A stretch of DNA of 64,000 bases, taken from NCBI GenBank assembly GCA_963704155.1, contig CAVPHF010000007.1, forward strand, positions 62,001-126,000, in the 5' to 3' direction. A program made the position numbers and the translations under genes. A model generated the notes under the pieces. It was not told where the DNA came from, made no database searches, and saw nothing but the letters and a program-made list of their open reading frames with translations. Shown piece after piece: positions 9,446-19,683 of the stretch. Positions within the stretch are counted from its first letter, which is position 1. Every line of letters begins with the position of its first letter. This DNA is from Thiohalocapsa sp963704155 (lineage in GTDB: Bacteria > Pseudomonadota > Gammaproteobacteria > Chromatiales > Chromatiaceae).

Positions 9446-9889
9446 TTGATCACAATGGACATCCACAAGGTGCTGAGCCTGTTGCCGCACCGCTATCCCT
9501 TCCTGCTCATCGACAAGGTGCTGGAGTTCGAGCCCAACGAGCGGCTGCTGGGCTTGAAGAACGTCACCTTCAACGAACCGTATTTCGCCGGCCATTTCCC
9601 GATACGCCCGGTCATGCCGGGGGTCTTGATCATCGAGTCCTTGGCGCAGGCCACCGGCTTGCTGGCCATGGAGTCGCGTCCAGAAGAGGTGGGCGAAAAG
9701 GCGCTCTACTACTTCGTCGGTATCGACAGGGCGCGCTTCAAGCGGCCGGTCGAGCCTGGTGACCAATTGTTTCTCGAAGTCAGCGTGCTGCATGTGAAGC
9801 GCGGCATCTGGAAGTTTGCCGGCGAGGCGCGGGTCGACGACAAGACGGTCGCAACCGCCCAGATCATGTGCACGGCGCGGGACTTCTGA
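9446..9889 (+). CDS. fabZ: (3R)-hydroxyacyl-ACP dehydratase FabZ
   Basis: Hot-dog-fold dehydratase acting on short- and long-chain 3-hydroxyacyl-ACPs. The active-site histidine lies in FAGHFPIRPVMPG and the following IIESLAQA carries the catalytic glutamate. LLPHRYPFLLIDKV near the N-terminus is diagnostic. The strongest ribosome-binding site, GGAGG at 9436-9440, overlaps a possible GTG at 9440, so that start is unlikely. TTG at 9446 has a 5-base spacing and ATG at 9455 a 14-base spacing, so the start is uncertain by three codons. It lies between lpxD and lpxA as usual. Confidence 0.95.
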   Translation: MITMDIHKVLSLLPHRYPFLLIDKVLEFEPNERLLGLKNVTFNEPYFAGHFPIRPVMPGVLIIESLAQATGLLAMESRPEEVGEKALYYFVGIDRARFKRPVEPGDQLFLEVSVLHVKRGIWKFAGEARVDDKTVATAQIMCTARDF

Positions 9890-9892
9890 GTC

Positions 9893-10681
9893 TTGACCTT
9901 GGCAAGCGCGTTGATTCACCCCGGCGCCGTCATCGACCCCGGCGCGTCGCTGGCGGAGGACGTCGAAGTAGGCGCATTCGCCGTTATCGACGCTGACGTC
10001 CAAATCGACCACGGCTGTCGGATCGGACCACACGCCGTCATTCGCGGTCCGACCGAGATCGGCGCGCAATGCCGCATATTTCAGTTCACCTCGGTCGGCG
10101 AGGCGCCGCAGGACATGAAGTACGCCGGCGAACGGACCAGGTTGGTCATGGGCGAGCGCAATGTCGTGCGCGAGTTCGCCACCATCCACCGGGGGACCGC
10201 CCAGGACAGGGGTGAGACCCGCATCGGCAGTGACAATCTGTTCATGGCCTACACCCATGTCGCGCATGACTGCCTGATCGGTGATCATGTCATCATGGCC
10301 AACGCGGCATCGCTCGGCGGACACGTAGAGGTCGAGGATTGGGCCATCCTCGGCGGTTTCAGCATCGTCCATCAGTTTTGCCGCGTCGGTGCGCACAGCT
10401 TCAGCGCCATGGGATCGGTAGTGACCAAGGACGTGCCGCCCTTCGTCACCATAGGCGGGCATCCGGCGGAAGCGCGGGGCATCAATGCCGAGGGTCTGCG
10501 ACGGCGCCACTTCAGCGCCGAGCTGATTACCGCCATCCGCCGCTGCTATCGTCTCATCTACCTTTCCAACCTCAAGCTCGGCGACGCGCTCGAGCAGGTT
10601 CGCGAGCTCGCCAAGCTTCATCCGGAGCTGAGCCGCCTCGCTGATTTTGTCGCCAACAGTCGTCGCAGCATCGTGCGGTGA
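9893..10681 (+). CDS. lpxA: UDP-N-acetylglucosamine O-acyltransferase
   Basis: First committed acylation of lipid A synthesis, transferring R-3-hydroxyacyl from ACP to UDP-GlcNAc. The protein is 262 residues with a TTG start three bases after fabZ. Hexapeptide repeats fill the first ~190 residues, and the catalytic base is His125 in YTHVAHDC, the same number as in E. coli. The C-terminal helical domain (RRRHFSAELITAIRRCYRLIY) is typical. Its stop overlaps the lpxB start (GTGA). Confidence 0.97.
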   Translation: MTLASALIHPGAVIDPGASLAEDVEVGAFAVIDADVQIDHGCRIGPHAVIRGPTEIGAQCRIFQFTSVGEAPQDMKYAGERTRLVMGERNVVREFATIHRGTAQDRGETRIGSDNLFMAYTHVAHDCLIGDHVIMANAASLGGHVEVEDWAILGGFSIVHQFCRVGAHSFSAMGSVVTKDVPPFVTIGGHPAEARGINAEGLRRRHFSAELITAIRRCYRLIYLSNLKLGDALEQVRELAKLHPELSRLADFVANSRRSIVR

Positions 10682-11940
10682 GTCCTACCATCGGCATCGT
10701 TGCCAACGAGCCGTCCGGCGATCTGCTCGGCGCGTCCATCATTCGTGCGCTGCGCGAGCGCGCACCGAACGCACGCTTCATCGGGGTTGCCGGGCCGCGG
10801 ATGCAGGCCGAAGGAGCCGAGAGCCTGTTGCCGATGGAGCGCCTGTCCGTCATGGGACTGGTCGAGGTGCTCAAGGTGCTGCCCGAGCTGCTGCGGTTGC
10901 GTGCCGAGTTGGTGCGTTGGTTCAGCGCGAATCCGCCGGATGTCTTTATCGGAATCGATGCGCCGGACTTCAATCTTGGGCTGGAGGCGCGTCTGCGGCG
11001 CACTGGCATTACGACCGTTCACCTGGTGAGCCCAACCGTCTGGGCCTGGCGTCCGGGACGCGTAAAGGGCATCCGCCGGGCGGTCGATTTGATGCTGAGC
11101 ATCTTTCCGTTCGAGCAGGACTTTCTGCGCGAGCATGATGTACCTGTGCGCTATGTCGGCCACCCGCTGGCGGATGAAATCCCGTTGCAGGTCGATGCCG
11201 GCGCGGCGCGCGAAGCGCTCGGCCTCGCGCCGCCAGGAAGCGCGGCGCTGCCGGCCGATGGTTCGATGCGCGCTCCGATCGTTGCGCTGCTGCCCGGCAG
11301 CCGCATGAGCGAGGTATCGCGGCTGGCCGAGCCGATGTTGGAGACGGCGCTCGCCTGCGCCGCTGAACGGCCGGGACTGCGGTTCGTCGTGCCGCTAGTG
11401 ACCGAGCGGCTGTACCAGGCTTTCGATCAACATCGGCGGCGGATTGCCCCCGGCCTCGATTGTCTGATGCTGCACGGCAGAAGCCTTGAAGCCATCGCCG
11501 CCGCGGACTGCGTACTCACCGCCTCCGGCACTGCCACGCTGGAGACATTGCTGCTGAAGCGCCCGATGTTGGTGGCCTATCGCCTCAATGGCCTGACGTA
11601 TCGGTTGGTCAAGACCTTGAAGCTGATCAAGGTGCCCTACGCAGCAATGGCTAATCTGTTGGTCGGGCGTGAGCTGGCACCGGAGTTCCTTCAGCAGCGT
11701 TGTCGTGCCGATCTGATGGCCCCGGCGCTGTTGCAATTGATCGACGACCCGGCCCGCCGGGCGGCCATTCGTGTCGAGTACGGCCGCATCCATCGCGAGC
11801 TGCGACAGGGCGCCGCGGCGCGGGCCGCCGATGCCGTTCTGGAACTGATGGCCAGTCGCGGCGTCCCGGCGCAGTTTGGTCAAAGGGCGTGTCGAGACAC
11901 TGAGGGTCCCATGGCCGTCAGGAAGGGCGCCGCTCGATGA
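10678..11940 (+). CDS. lpxB: Lipid-A-disaccharide synthase
   Basis: Glycosyltransferase condensing UDP-2,3-diacylglucosamine with lipid X to give the tetra-acyl disaccharide. The GTG start overlaps lpxA by four bases. The N-terminus IGIVANEPSGDLLGA, the SPTVWAWRPGR segment and the C-terminal SGTATLE/L block near residues 282-290 are family hallmarks. At 420 residues it is longer than usual (~380), because of an extra 30 or so poorly conserved residues at the C-terminus before rnhB. The stop overlaps the rnhB start (ATGA). Confidence 0.96.
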   Translation: MSPTIGIVANEPSGDLLGASIIRALRERAPNARFIGVAGPRMQAEGAESLLPMERLSVMGLVEVLKVLPELLRLRAELVRWFSANPPDVFIGIDAPDFNLGLEARLRRTGITTVHLVSPTVWAWRPGRVKGIRRAVDLMLSIFPFEQDFLREHDVPVRYVGHPLADEIPLQVDAGAAREALGLAPPGSAALPADGSMRAPIVALLPGSRMSEVSRLAEPMLETALACAAERPGLRFVVPLVTERLYQAFDQHRRRIAPGLDCLMLHGRSLEAIAAADCVLTASGTATLETLLLKRPMLVAYRLNGLTYRLVKTLKLIKVPYAAMANLLVGRELAPEFLQQRCRADLMAPALLQLIDDPARRAAIRVEYGRIHRELRQGAAARAADAVLELMASRGVPAQFGQRACRDTEGPMAVRKGAAR

Positions 11941-12557
11941 GCACGGCCGCACGCGGCCAGTTCGGCGCACTGATCGCGGGCGTCGACGAGGCGGGACGTG
12001 GGCCCTTGGCTGGACCGGTCTGCGCTGCCGCGGTCATCCTCGCATCGGATTGCATTCCCGAAGGGATCGACGATTCGAAGCGGCTCTCCGCCGCGCAGCG
12101 GGAGCGCCTTTCGCCGCAGATCAAGCAACAAGCCCTGTGCTGGTCGGTCGAGTGGGCCAGCGCCTTGGAGATCGATCGGCTGAACATACTCTGGGCATCG
12201 CTGTTGGCCATGCGGCGGGCGGTCCTCGGTCTGCGGCGCTGTCCGAGTCTGGCGTTGATCGATGGCAACCACTGTCCGGATGGACTGCCCTGTCCATCAC
12301 GGGCCGTGATTGGCGGCGATGCGCTCGAGCCCGCCATCAGCGCGGCCTCGATCCTGGCCAAGGTGGCGCGCGATCAGCTGATGCAGGGGCTTGATGCAGA
12401 GTATCCGGACTACGGTTTTGCGCGCCACAAGGGGTATCCGACGAAGCAGCACCTGGAGGCGCTGCGTCGGCATGGCCCCTGTGTCGAGCACCGCCGTTCG
12501 TTTCGTCCCGTTCGGCTGGTGCTGGGTTCAGACGAGCGAGCGGCGCCCGGAGAATGA
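11937..12557 (+). CDS. rnhB: Ribonuclease HII
   Basis: Endonuclease removing ribonucleotides and RNA from RNA-DNA hybrids. The acidic active site begins at IAGVDEAGRGPLAGPV (residues 13-28). The DDSKRL segment and the later SAASILAKVARD segment with the metal-binding Asp are present. The 206 residues are normal. It is the last gene of the cluster; dnaE, its common downstream neighbour, is absent and a convergent gene ends five bases away. Confidence 0.96.
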   Translation: MSTAARGQFGALIAGVDEAGRGPLAGPVCAAAVILASDCIPEGIDDSKRLSAAQRERLSPQIKQQALCWSVEWASALEIDRLNILWASLLAMRRAVLGLRRCPSLALIDGNHCPDGLPCPSRAVIGGDALEPAISAASILAKVARDQLMQGLDAEYPDYGFARHKGYPTKQHLEALRRHGPCVEHRRSFRPVRLVLGSDERAAPGE

Positions 12558-12562
12558 GTCGA

Positions 12563-13912
12563 TCAGCGCTGTTGTGGCCGTCCGTTCTCGGTCACCGTCT
12601 CTGCGAGGTCGCGCAGGTTCATGCGCGACAAGGCATTGTCGACAGCGTCGTCGATTCGCCGTTCCAAGGCGTCGACGGCGGGACTGGAGCGCGGTGACTG
12701 GGTGCCGATGTCGTCCTCTCCCCAACGGCGGACGAAACCGAGCAGGGTGCTTATCTCGGTTTCTTCTGGCGCGTGCGCCGGGACGAAGCGAGGCGGTTCG
12801 TGATCGGTGCGCACGACGACACCGCCGCGTTCGAGTATGGTCAACACTTGACGCACATTGGTCAGCGGCATAGCGACGGCATCGGCCAGGCGCTCTGCGC
12901 TGTAGGCCGGTTGCGCTTGGTAGTGGCGTTCGGCGATACGTTCCGCCAGCACTAGCGCCATACGCTCGCGTAACCGGTTGCTAAGCCGCAGATCGCGCGT
13001 CCGGCTGCCCAGGTACTCGGGGTATTGGTGATAGAACGCGATATTGGCACCGATCAACAGAATCAGCCAGGCGATGTAGATCCACATCATGAACAGGATG
13101 GGGATGGCGAGGCCGGAGTAGATGGCCGCGTACTTGGTGGAGCCGGCCATGAAAGTGGCGAATATCTGACCGATGCTCTGCCACAGCAGCCCGGCGACCA
13201 AGGCGCCGATCAGCGCCGATCGTAATCGGACCTTGGTGTAGGGAACCACGACATAGACGAAGGTGAAGGCTAGCGTGATTAACAGATACGGCAGCAAGCG
13301 CCCCAGATTCTCGATCAGGAAGCCAAGCACCTGGATTTCCAGAGCGCGCTGCACGACGGTATAGCTGCGCAGCGACGCGGTTGCGCCGACGGCCGAGAAG
13401 AAGAGCACCGGGCCGACCATCAACACACTCAGATACTGGCTGAAGCGCTGTACCATCGGGCGCCGAGTCGGCACATGCCAGATCTGATTGAAGACCTGTT
13501 CGATCTTCGAGATCAGCGAGATTACCGAGTACAGCAGCAGCGCCAGCCCGACCGAGCCGAGCACGGCGACGTTCGTGTTGTCGACGAAGCCGATCAGCCG
13601 CGCAGCGATCTCCTTACCTTGTTCACCCAGGGGTGCGAGCGTCTGCACCAGCAAAGGCTCGATCTGATTGTGTACGCCGAAGCCCTTCAGCACGGAGAAG
13701 CTGACAGCCAGCAGCGGCACCAGCGAGAGCAAGGTCGTATAGACCAGACTGGTCGCCTGCAGCGTCAGATAACCGTCCACAAGATCACGGACGATGGCAT
13801 AGAGCAGCCGGCCGATGAATAGCAGTGCGCGTCGCCAGTAGGGGAGCTTGTCGGCATCGCGCGGCCACAAGAGCCGTTCCAGGCTGGTCGACAAGTGCTG
13901 ACTGGAACCCAT
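12563..13912 (-). CDS. YihY/BrkB-family inner-membrane protein
   Basis: Polytopic inner-membrane protein of the YihY family, historically misnamed ribonuclease BN; its molecular function is unsettled. The start at 13912 is chosen because GGAAG lies a suitable distance upstream; an in-frame ATG 25 codons earlier lacks this. The 449-residue product has a cytoplasmic N-terminus, six hydrophobic segments (about residues 30-290) with the conserved VVPYTKVRLRSALIGA stretch, and a C-terminal winged-helix-like domain (ADAVAMPLTNVRQVL). It converges on rnhB with a five-base gap. Confidence 0.88.
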   Translation of the reverse strand: MGSSQHLSTSLERLLWPRDADKLPYWRRALLFIGRLLYAIVRDLVDGYLTLQATSLVYTTLLSLVPLLAVSFSVLKGFGVHNQIEPLLVQTLAPLGEQGKEIAARLIGFVDNTNVAVLGSVGLALLLYSVISLISKIEQVFNQIWHVPTRRPMVQRFSQYLSVLMVGPVLFFSAVGATASLRSYTVVQRALEIQVLGFLIENLGRLLPYLLITLAFTFVYVVVPYTKVRLRSALIGALVAGLLWQSIGQIFATFMAGSTKYAAIYSGLAIPILFMMWIYIAWLILLIGANIAFYHQYPEYLGSRTRDLRLSNRLRERMALVLAERIAERHYQAQPAYSAERLADAVAMPLTNVRQVLTILERGGVVVRTDHEPPRFVPAHAPEETEISTLLGFVRRWGEDDIGTQSPRSSPAVDALERRIDDAVDNALSRMNLRDLAETVTENGRPQQR

Positions 13913-14088
13913 ATCTATACGCTTCCCATTGCAGAGATCAAAGCGGCCAGTTTGAGGCGGATGCGCGGTTCGATGCAAATGTCGCAAGCGCGGTCGCGAG
14001 CTGTCGGGACGAATGCGTCTACTGGCGCGTTCGACCCTGGCCGGCGGCCCGGTCGATGATCGTCCATTCTTGAATCAGAGGTGCAGAC

Positions 14089-14637
14089 GTGAAACTCCAA
14101 CTCTCTCATCTGGCGGTTGGCGCAATGCTGATCCTGCTCTCCGCCGGGGTCGCCACGGCCGAGCCGGCGTTGCTCGACTCAGTCGCCGACAGGCCCGCTG
14201 CTCCCGAGTTCGACTTGCAGGGTCCCGACGGCGCCCGGTACCGGTTGTCCGACATGCGCGGCAAGTCGCTCATCGTCAACTTCTGGGCCACCTGGTGCCC
14301 GCCCTGCCGCGCCGAGATGCCCTCGATGCAGCGCGCCTGGGAGAAGACCAAGGACCAGGACATCGTCGTTCTCGGAATCAACGTCGGCGAGGACAAGGCG
14401 ACCATCGACGCCTTTACCGAACAGGTGCCGGTCGACTTCCCACTGCCGATGGACGTCGATTCCAAGGTCGTCCAGAGTTGGCCTGTCCGCGGCCTACCGA
14501 CGACCTTTGTCGTTGATCCCCGAGGTCGGCTGGTTTACCGTGCGACGGGCGAGCGCGAGTGGGACGATCCAGCATTGCTCGACATGGTGCGCGCGCTGAA
14601 CACCGGGGCCGAGGCAGGGTCCGCGGCAATCGACTGA
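14089..14637 (+). CDS. TlpA-like periplasmic thioredoxin
   Basis: Exported thioredoxin-fold oxidoreductase. A GTG start gives 182 residues: a signal peptide ending near GVATA, then a redoxin fold with the WCPPC motif (about residues 66-70). The cis-proline loop is RGLPTTFVVD and the redoxin insertion typical of TlpA and ResA is present. These proteins usually reduce apocytochrome c or copper-site thiols. The window encodes many c-type cytochromes, so a role in their maturation is plausible but only inferred. It is not in an operon with ccm genes here. Confidence 0.88.
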   Translation: MKLQLSHLAVGAMLILLSAGVATAEPALLDSVADRPAAPEFDLQGPDGARYRLSDMRGKSLIVNFWATWCPPCRAEMPSMQRAWEKTKDQDIVVLGINVGEDKATIDAFTEQVPVDFPLPMDVDSKVVQSWPVRGLPTTFVVDPRGRLVYRATGEREWDDPALLDMVRALNTGAEAGSAAID

Positions 14638-14714
14638 GGCGATCTCTGTCGACAATCGCCTAAGCCGAACGCTTCCCGGCGCGCGCCAAGGCCTTTCGAC
14701 CAAAAGGAGCCACA

Positions 14715-15635
<921 letters not shown>

Positions 15636-15672
15636 CAGTCGCTGGCAGGCGAGTCGGCGCTCGCGCTTGCCT

Positions 15673-16179
15673 TCAGCCCTGTTCTCCGACAGCCGCACGC
15701 AGCTTCTGCCTTGCCCGGAACAGGCGCGTACCGACGCCGGCCGACGAGATGCCGATCCTGTCCGCGATCTCTTGTTGCGAATAGCCATGCAGCACTTGCA
15801 GCACCAGCGGCTCCCTGTACTCAGTGGGCAGCGCCTTAACGGCGCGGCGCAGGACGAACGCCTCGGTGGAGGTATCGTATGTCTTGCGTGCGGCGCTGAT
15901 CTCCTCTGTTGGGATGTCGCTCTGTTGCGGCTGAATGCGCTCGAAACGGCGCGCGTTCTCACGCCGAACGATGGTCTTCAGCCAGCCCCTGATCGCGCCC
16001 GGTTCCTTGAGCTTGTCCAGCGAGCGCCAGGCGCGCAATAGGCTGTCCTGCACCAGGTCCTCCGCGGTATGGCTGTTGCCCGACAGTCGGTAGGCGTACT
16101 TGTAGAGGTCTTTCCAGTGTGTATTGGCGAGACCATTGAAATCCAGTTCGGCCGGGTTGGCAGCGGCTGAGTTCATCAT
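15673..16179 (-). CDS. ECF-type sigma-70 factor
   Basis: Extracytoplasmic-function sigma factor of 168 residues. The start at 16179 is set by AGGAG immediately upstream; earlier in-frame codons would add 20 unconserved residues. Region 2 is recognisable in YRLSGNSHTAEDLVQDSLLRAW (split here as the core helix DLVQD) and region 4 in LVLQVLHGYSQQEIADRIG with ISSAGVGTRLFRAR. No anti-sigma gene follows; the downstream neighbour is the convergent yedI. Its target promoters cannot be told from this window. Confidence 0.88.
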   Translation of the reverse strand: MMNSAAANPAELDFNGLANTHWKDLYKYAYRLSGNSHTAEDLVQDSLLRAWRSLDKLKEPGAIRGWLKTIVRRENARRFERIQPQQSDIPTEEISAARKTYDTSTEAFVLRRAVKALPTEYREPLVLQVLHGYSQQEIADRIGISSAGVGTRLFRARQKLRAAVGEQG

Positions 16180-16406
16180 CACTCTCCTGTTAGGGGCGTA
16201 TCGGTGGTTCTGCGTGATTTCCTCTTTAGCAGCCGCCATGCCAGCCTGTAAGTTATTGTTAAGTAATTAATGAATAGTTCGGCGTCGCTCGCGGCGTATC
16301 GTTCCGTTACCACGCTTCGTTACCTCGATACGCGCCGACTCAACACATGGGCCCAACCGCTCGGCGTCAGTTGCGGCGGCTAGGGCAGGCTCTAGGAGGT
16401 CCAGAA

Positions 16407-17783
16407 ATGACAATTGAAAGCACCAACCCGGCTGATGGCGCGCTAATCGAGCGTTACTCCGCGCTCGATTCGGCCGCGCTCTTGGACCGTGTCGACGCAA
16501 CCGCCGCCGCGGCGGCTCAATGGAGTAGCGAGGGGATTGACCGCCGCGCCGAGCTGTTGCGCCAGCTCGCCGCGCTGCTGCGCGCGCGGCGCGACGATCT
16601 CGCCCAGCTGATCACCCTGGAGATGGGCAAGCTGATCGTCGAGTCAGAGGCCGAGGTCGAGAAGTGCGCACTGGTCTGCGAGCACTACGCCGAGCATGCG
16701 GCGCGCTATCTCGCCGATGAGTCGGTCGAGTCGGATGCCTCCCGGAGTCTCGTGGCCTATCAGCCGCTTGGCACTGTGCTCGCCGTCATGCCCTGGAACT
16801 TTCCCTTCTGGCAGCTGTTCCGCTGCGCTGCGCCGGCCCTTGCCGCCGGCAACACCGTGTTGCTGAAGCATGCCTCCAACGTGCCGGGTTGCGCCTTGGC
16901 CATCGACCGGCTGTTCCGCGATGCGTCGGTGCAGGCTGGGGTCGGCGAGGACATCTTCGCGACACTGTTGATCGGCGCCGACGCGGTCGAGAGTGTCATC
17001 GAACATCCGGCGGTTCGAGCCGTGAGTCTGACCGGCAGTGACACGGCCGGCCGCCGGGTTGCAGCCAGTGCCGGCGCGCAATTGAAGAAGACCGTGCTAG
17101 AACTGGGCGGGTCCGACGCCTTCGTGGTGTTGGATGATGCCGATCTCGACCTGGCCGCCGAAATGGCGGTGCGCTCGCGGTTCATGAATGCCGGGCAGAG
17201 CTGCATCGCGGCGAAGCGTTTCATTGTCGTCGAGTCGATTGCCGCGGACTTTATGGAACGTCTGCGCGCCGGGGTGGAGGCCTTGCGTGTCGGTGATCCA
17301 CGGGATCGCGAAACAGGGCTCGCTCCAATGGCCCGCGCGGACCTGCGCGAGACCCTGCACGCGCAGGTCCGCGAGAGCATCGCTGCCGGCGCCATCGCGA
17401 TCATCGGCGGCCATCCGGAAGAACGGCCCGGCTTCTACTATGCCGCGACCATACTAGACCATGTCGGGCCCGGCATGCCCGCCTACGACGACGAGCTATT
17501 CGGACCCGTGGCCGCCGTCATCCGTGCTGCCGATGAGCCCGACGCCTTGCGCATCGCCAACGACTCGCGTTTCGGACTCGGCGGCAGTGTTTGGACGCGT
17601 GACCCTGTCCGCGGCGAGCGCTTCGCCCGCGCGATGGCTTGCGGCTGCGCCTTCGTCAACGGCATGGTCAAGAGCGACCCGCGGCTGCCGTTCGGGGGCG
17701 TTGGCGACTCCGGCTACGGTCGCGAGCTTTGGCAAGCGGGCATCCGCGAGTTCGTCAATCAGAAGACGATCTGGGTGGGATGA
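16407..17783 (+). CDS. sad: Succinate-semialdehyde dehydrogenase, Sad/YneI type
   Basis: NAD(P)-dependent aldehyde dehydrogenase of 458 residues. The start at 16407 follows GGAGG; the in-frame ATG 20 codons upstream is rejected. Family marks are MPWNFPFWQ, the general-base Glu in LELGGSD, the catalytic Cys in GQSCIAAKR, and the C-terminal PFGGVGDSGYGREL. The sequence follows E. coli Sad closely along its length, supporting succinate semialdehyde or a related short aldehyde as substrate. Substrate identity is inferred from the family. Confidence 0.9.
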   Translation: MTIESTNPADGALIERYSALDSAALLDRVDATAAAAAQWSSEGIDRRAELLRQLAALLRARRDDLAQLITLEMGKLIVESEAEVEKCALVCEHYAEHAARYLADESVESDASRSLVAYQPLGTVLAVMPWNFPFWQLFRCAAPALAAGNTVLLKHASNVPGCALAIDRLFRDASVQAGVGEDIFATLLIGADAVESVIEHPAVRAVSLTGSDTAGRRVAASAGAQLKKTVLELGGSDAFVVLDDADLDLAAEMAVRSRFMNAGQSCIAAKRFIVVESIAADFMERLRAGVEALRVGDPRDRETGLAPMARADLRETLHAQVRESIAAGAIAIIGGHPEERPGFYYAATILDHVGPGMPAYDDELFGPVAAVIRAADEPDALRIANDSRFGLGGSVWTRDPVRGERFARAMACGCAFVNGMVKSDPRLPFGGVGDSGYGRELWQAGIREFVNQKTIWVG

Positions 17784-17967
17784 CCCCGGTGCCGGCGGCA
17801 GGCGGGCAGGTTGAACCGTGGACGTCCAAGGCACGGCCCGGCGTCGTCGGGCGATCGTGATTCGGCGGATCCCTAACGAACCTGAGTCTACCTGTCCCTT
17901 CCGTGGCGATGTCCGCCGCGCAACAATGTCGCCTCACCCATGAAAATTAAACCGGAGCCAGCCCATC

Positions 17968-18255
17968 ATGGTTGACCAGCAGGACGAAGCGGGGGTCGTC
18001 CAGGCCGTCGTGACCCGCTTGGAGCAACAGGTCCTGCCCCAAGCGCTGGACATTAAACGCAAGGTCGACGCAGGCGAGACCCTGAACGAGTTTGATACAG
18101 ACTTTCTTGAAGAGGCGCTGCAGAACCTGCGTCGCGACGGCCCCTACGTGAAGGACCATCCGCAGTGGGAGGAGCTGTATTCCCCTATGATCGATCTCTA
18201 CGACCAGATCACCCGGAAGGCCCTGGAGAACGAAAAGCGCGCCAGTCGCAGGTGA
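17968..18255 (+). CDS. Small acidic protein of unknown function
   Basis: A 95-residue soluble, highly charged protein, rich in Glu, Asp and Lys and predicted helical, with no signal peptide or cysteines. GGAG lies about 10 bases before the ATG. I do not recognise the family. It starts 184 bases after the aldehyde dehydrogenase and is convergent with napC. The codon use resembles the neighbours, so it is probably a real gene, but no function is proposed. Confidence 0.6.
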   Translation: MVDQQDEAGVVQAVVTRLEQQVLPQALDIKRKVDAGETLNEFDTDFLEEALQNLRRDGPYVKDHPQWEELYSPMIDLYDQITRKALENEKRASRR

Positions 18256-18470
18256 TAGGGGCCGGCGGGGTGGGTTCTCCTAAGCGAAGGTTTCGTAATG
18301 GAAGTCCAAGGTCGCATTCTGAACCCAGCATCGTGGTAGGGATGCTTCGATCCCAGACCCTAGTAAGACCCGCACTTCCTGCGTGACCTCGTAACGACGC
18401 CCGCCCGATTGCCCGCAGCATCAGAGCGGAGCACCGTGCCTTCCGAGATTCTTCTGGCTCTCGCCACCGG

Positions 18471-18489
18471 GTCGCTCCGAGAGAGCGAC
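18471..18489. other. Stem-loop just beyond the napC stop
   Basis: A perfect 7-bp inverted repeat (GTCGCTC at 18471-18477 pairing with GAGCGAC at 18483-18489) with a 5-base loop lies immediately downstream of the napC stop. No U-run follows it on the minus strand, so it is not a canonical intrinsic terminator. It could protect the 3' end of the nap mRNA. The remaining bases from 18256 to 18470 show no other gene or clear signal. Confidence 0.35.
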
Positions 18490-18492
18490 GCC

Positions 18493-19116
18493 CTATTGGT
18501 TACCCGTGTAGAAGATGCTGTTGCCGGGCGCGTCCTGCTCCGGGTCGTACTCCATCGGAAGGCTGTGTGCGATGCCCTTGTGGCAGTCGATGCAGGTCAG
18601 GCCGGCATCTTCGGCGTCCTGATGCCCCTGGGAGCTGCGCGCTTCCTGCTTGGTGTAGTCCATCGAGTCGAACTCATGGCAATTGCGGCACTCGCGCGAA
18701 TCGGTGCGCTTCATGGTGTTCCAGACGTTCTGCGCCAGCCGGAAGCGTTCGGCCTCGAACTTCTCCGGCGTGTCGACGTCACCCTTGATGTGGTGATAGA
18801 GCTCGCTGGACGCCTGGATCTTGCGTGCGACCTTGTGTACCCAATCTTTCGGCACGTGACAGTCCGGGCAGGTGGCGCGCACGCCGGTGCGGTTGGTGTA
18901 GTGGATGGTGTCGGTGTATTCCTGGTAGACGTTCACCTGCATCTCATGACAGGAGATGCAGAACTGCTCGGTATTGGTCGCCTCCATGGCCGTATTGAAG
19001 CCGCCCCAGAAGACGATGCCGATACCGACCCCGACCAACAGGATCAGCAGCGTGGCCTTGCGTGAGCGGGATGTCTGTTTCGATGCCTTGCTGGTGTTTG
19101 GTGTTTGTTCGGACAT
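18493..19116 (-). CDS. napC: NapC/NirT tetraheme quinol dehydrogenase
   Basis: Membrane-anchored tetraheme cytochrome c passing electrons from the quinol pool to periplasmic NapAB. One N-terminal transmembrane helix (about residues 22-42) is followed by four CxxCH motifs (CISCH, CPDCH, CRNCH, CIDCH). The 207 residues are normal for NapC. It is the last gene of the napDAGHBC operon, 57 bases after napB. NapC may also serve other periplasmic reductases, so it could feed the octaheme cytochrome at 34.6 kb; that is inference. Confidence 0.95.
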   Translation of the reverse strand: MSEQTPNTSKASKQTSRSRKATLLILLVGVGIGIVFWGGFNTAMEATNTEQFCISCHEMQVNVYQEYTDTIHYTNRTGVRATCPDCHVPKDWVHKVARKIQASSELYHHIKGDVDTPEKFEAERFRLAQNVWNTMKRTDSRECRNCHEFDSMDYTKQEARSSQGHQDAEDAGLTCIDCHKGIAHSLPMEYDPEQDAPGNSIFYTGNQ

Positions 19117-19173
19117 GACGATTCCCGGATGATTCTCAGTGGCGGTGGTGCATGCGGCCGTCTAGGACTCGGC

Positions 19174-19599
19174 TCATCGGTTGCCGAAGACGTTTTCCAC
19201 CAGCGGCATCGCGCCGGCCTGCGGGGCATGACACTGGGTGCAGAAGTAGCGGCGGGAGGCCACCTTCTCGGTGGGTTTTCCGTCGCGATCGAAGAAGTGG
19301 CTGTCGGCCACCTTGGGCGCCTTATTCGCCTCGAACGTGGACGGGCTGTGGCACTTGAGGCAGCCGTTCTGTCGCAGATCGATGCTGTACTTGTCGATCG
19401 GGTGCGGGATCATCGGCGGCTGTTCCTCCCAGGCCACCTGAAAGCCGCCGGGCTGCGCCACCGCTGCCTTGTTCGCGACCGGATCGGATTCGTCGGTCAA
19501 CGCATGGCCGCGCAGCGAAGACAGGTCCGCCGCCAGACCGATGGATGTGGTTAGCAGCGCGGCGACGCCGATCATCAGGGTTGCAATTGCGTGTCTCAT
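19174..19599 (-). CDS. napB: Periplasmic nitrate reductase diheme subunit
   Basis: Small electron-transfer subunit docking to NapA. The start at 19599 follows GGAGAG at good spacing and yields a signal peptide ending near IGLAA; upstream in-frame ATGs at 19614 and 19665 are less likely. Two haem-binding motifs, CLKCH and CTQCH, lie in the mature protein, separated by about 40 residues as usual. The 141-residue precursor fits the family. Confidence 0.94.
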   Translation of the reverse strand: MRHAIATLMIGVAALLTTSIGLAADLSSLRGHALTDESDPVANKAAVAQPGGFQVAWEEQPPMIPHPIDKYSIDLRQNGCLKCHSPSTFEANKAPKVADSHFFDRDGKPTEKVASRRYFCTQCHAPQAGAMPLVENVFGNR

Positions 19600-19683
19600 C
19601 GCTCTCTCCGCCATCGTTGTTGGCAAACGTTCGTTGTCGATGTCCCGTTTGGTCTTCCGTCTCACGTCATCGGTCTAAGGTCG

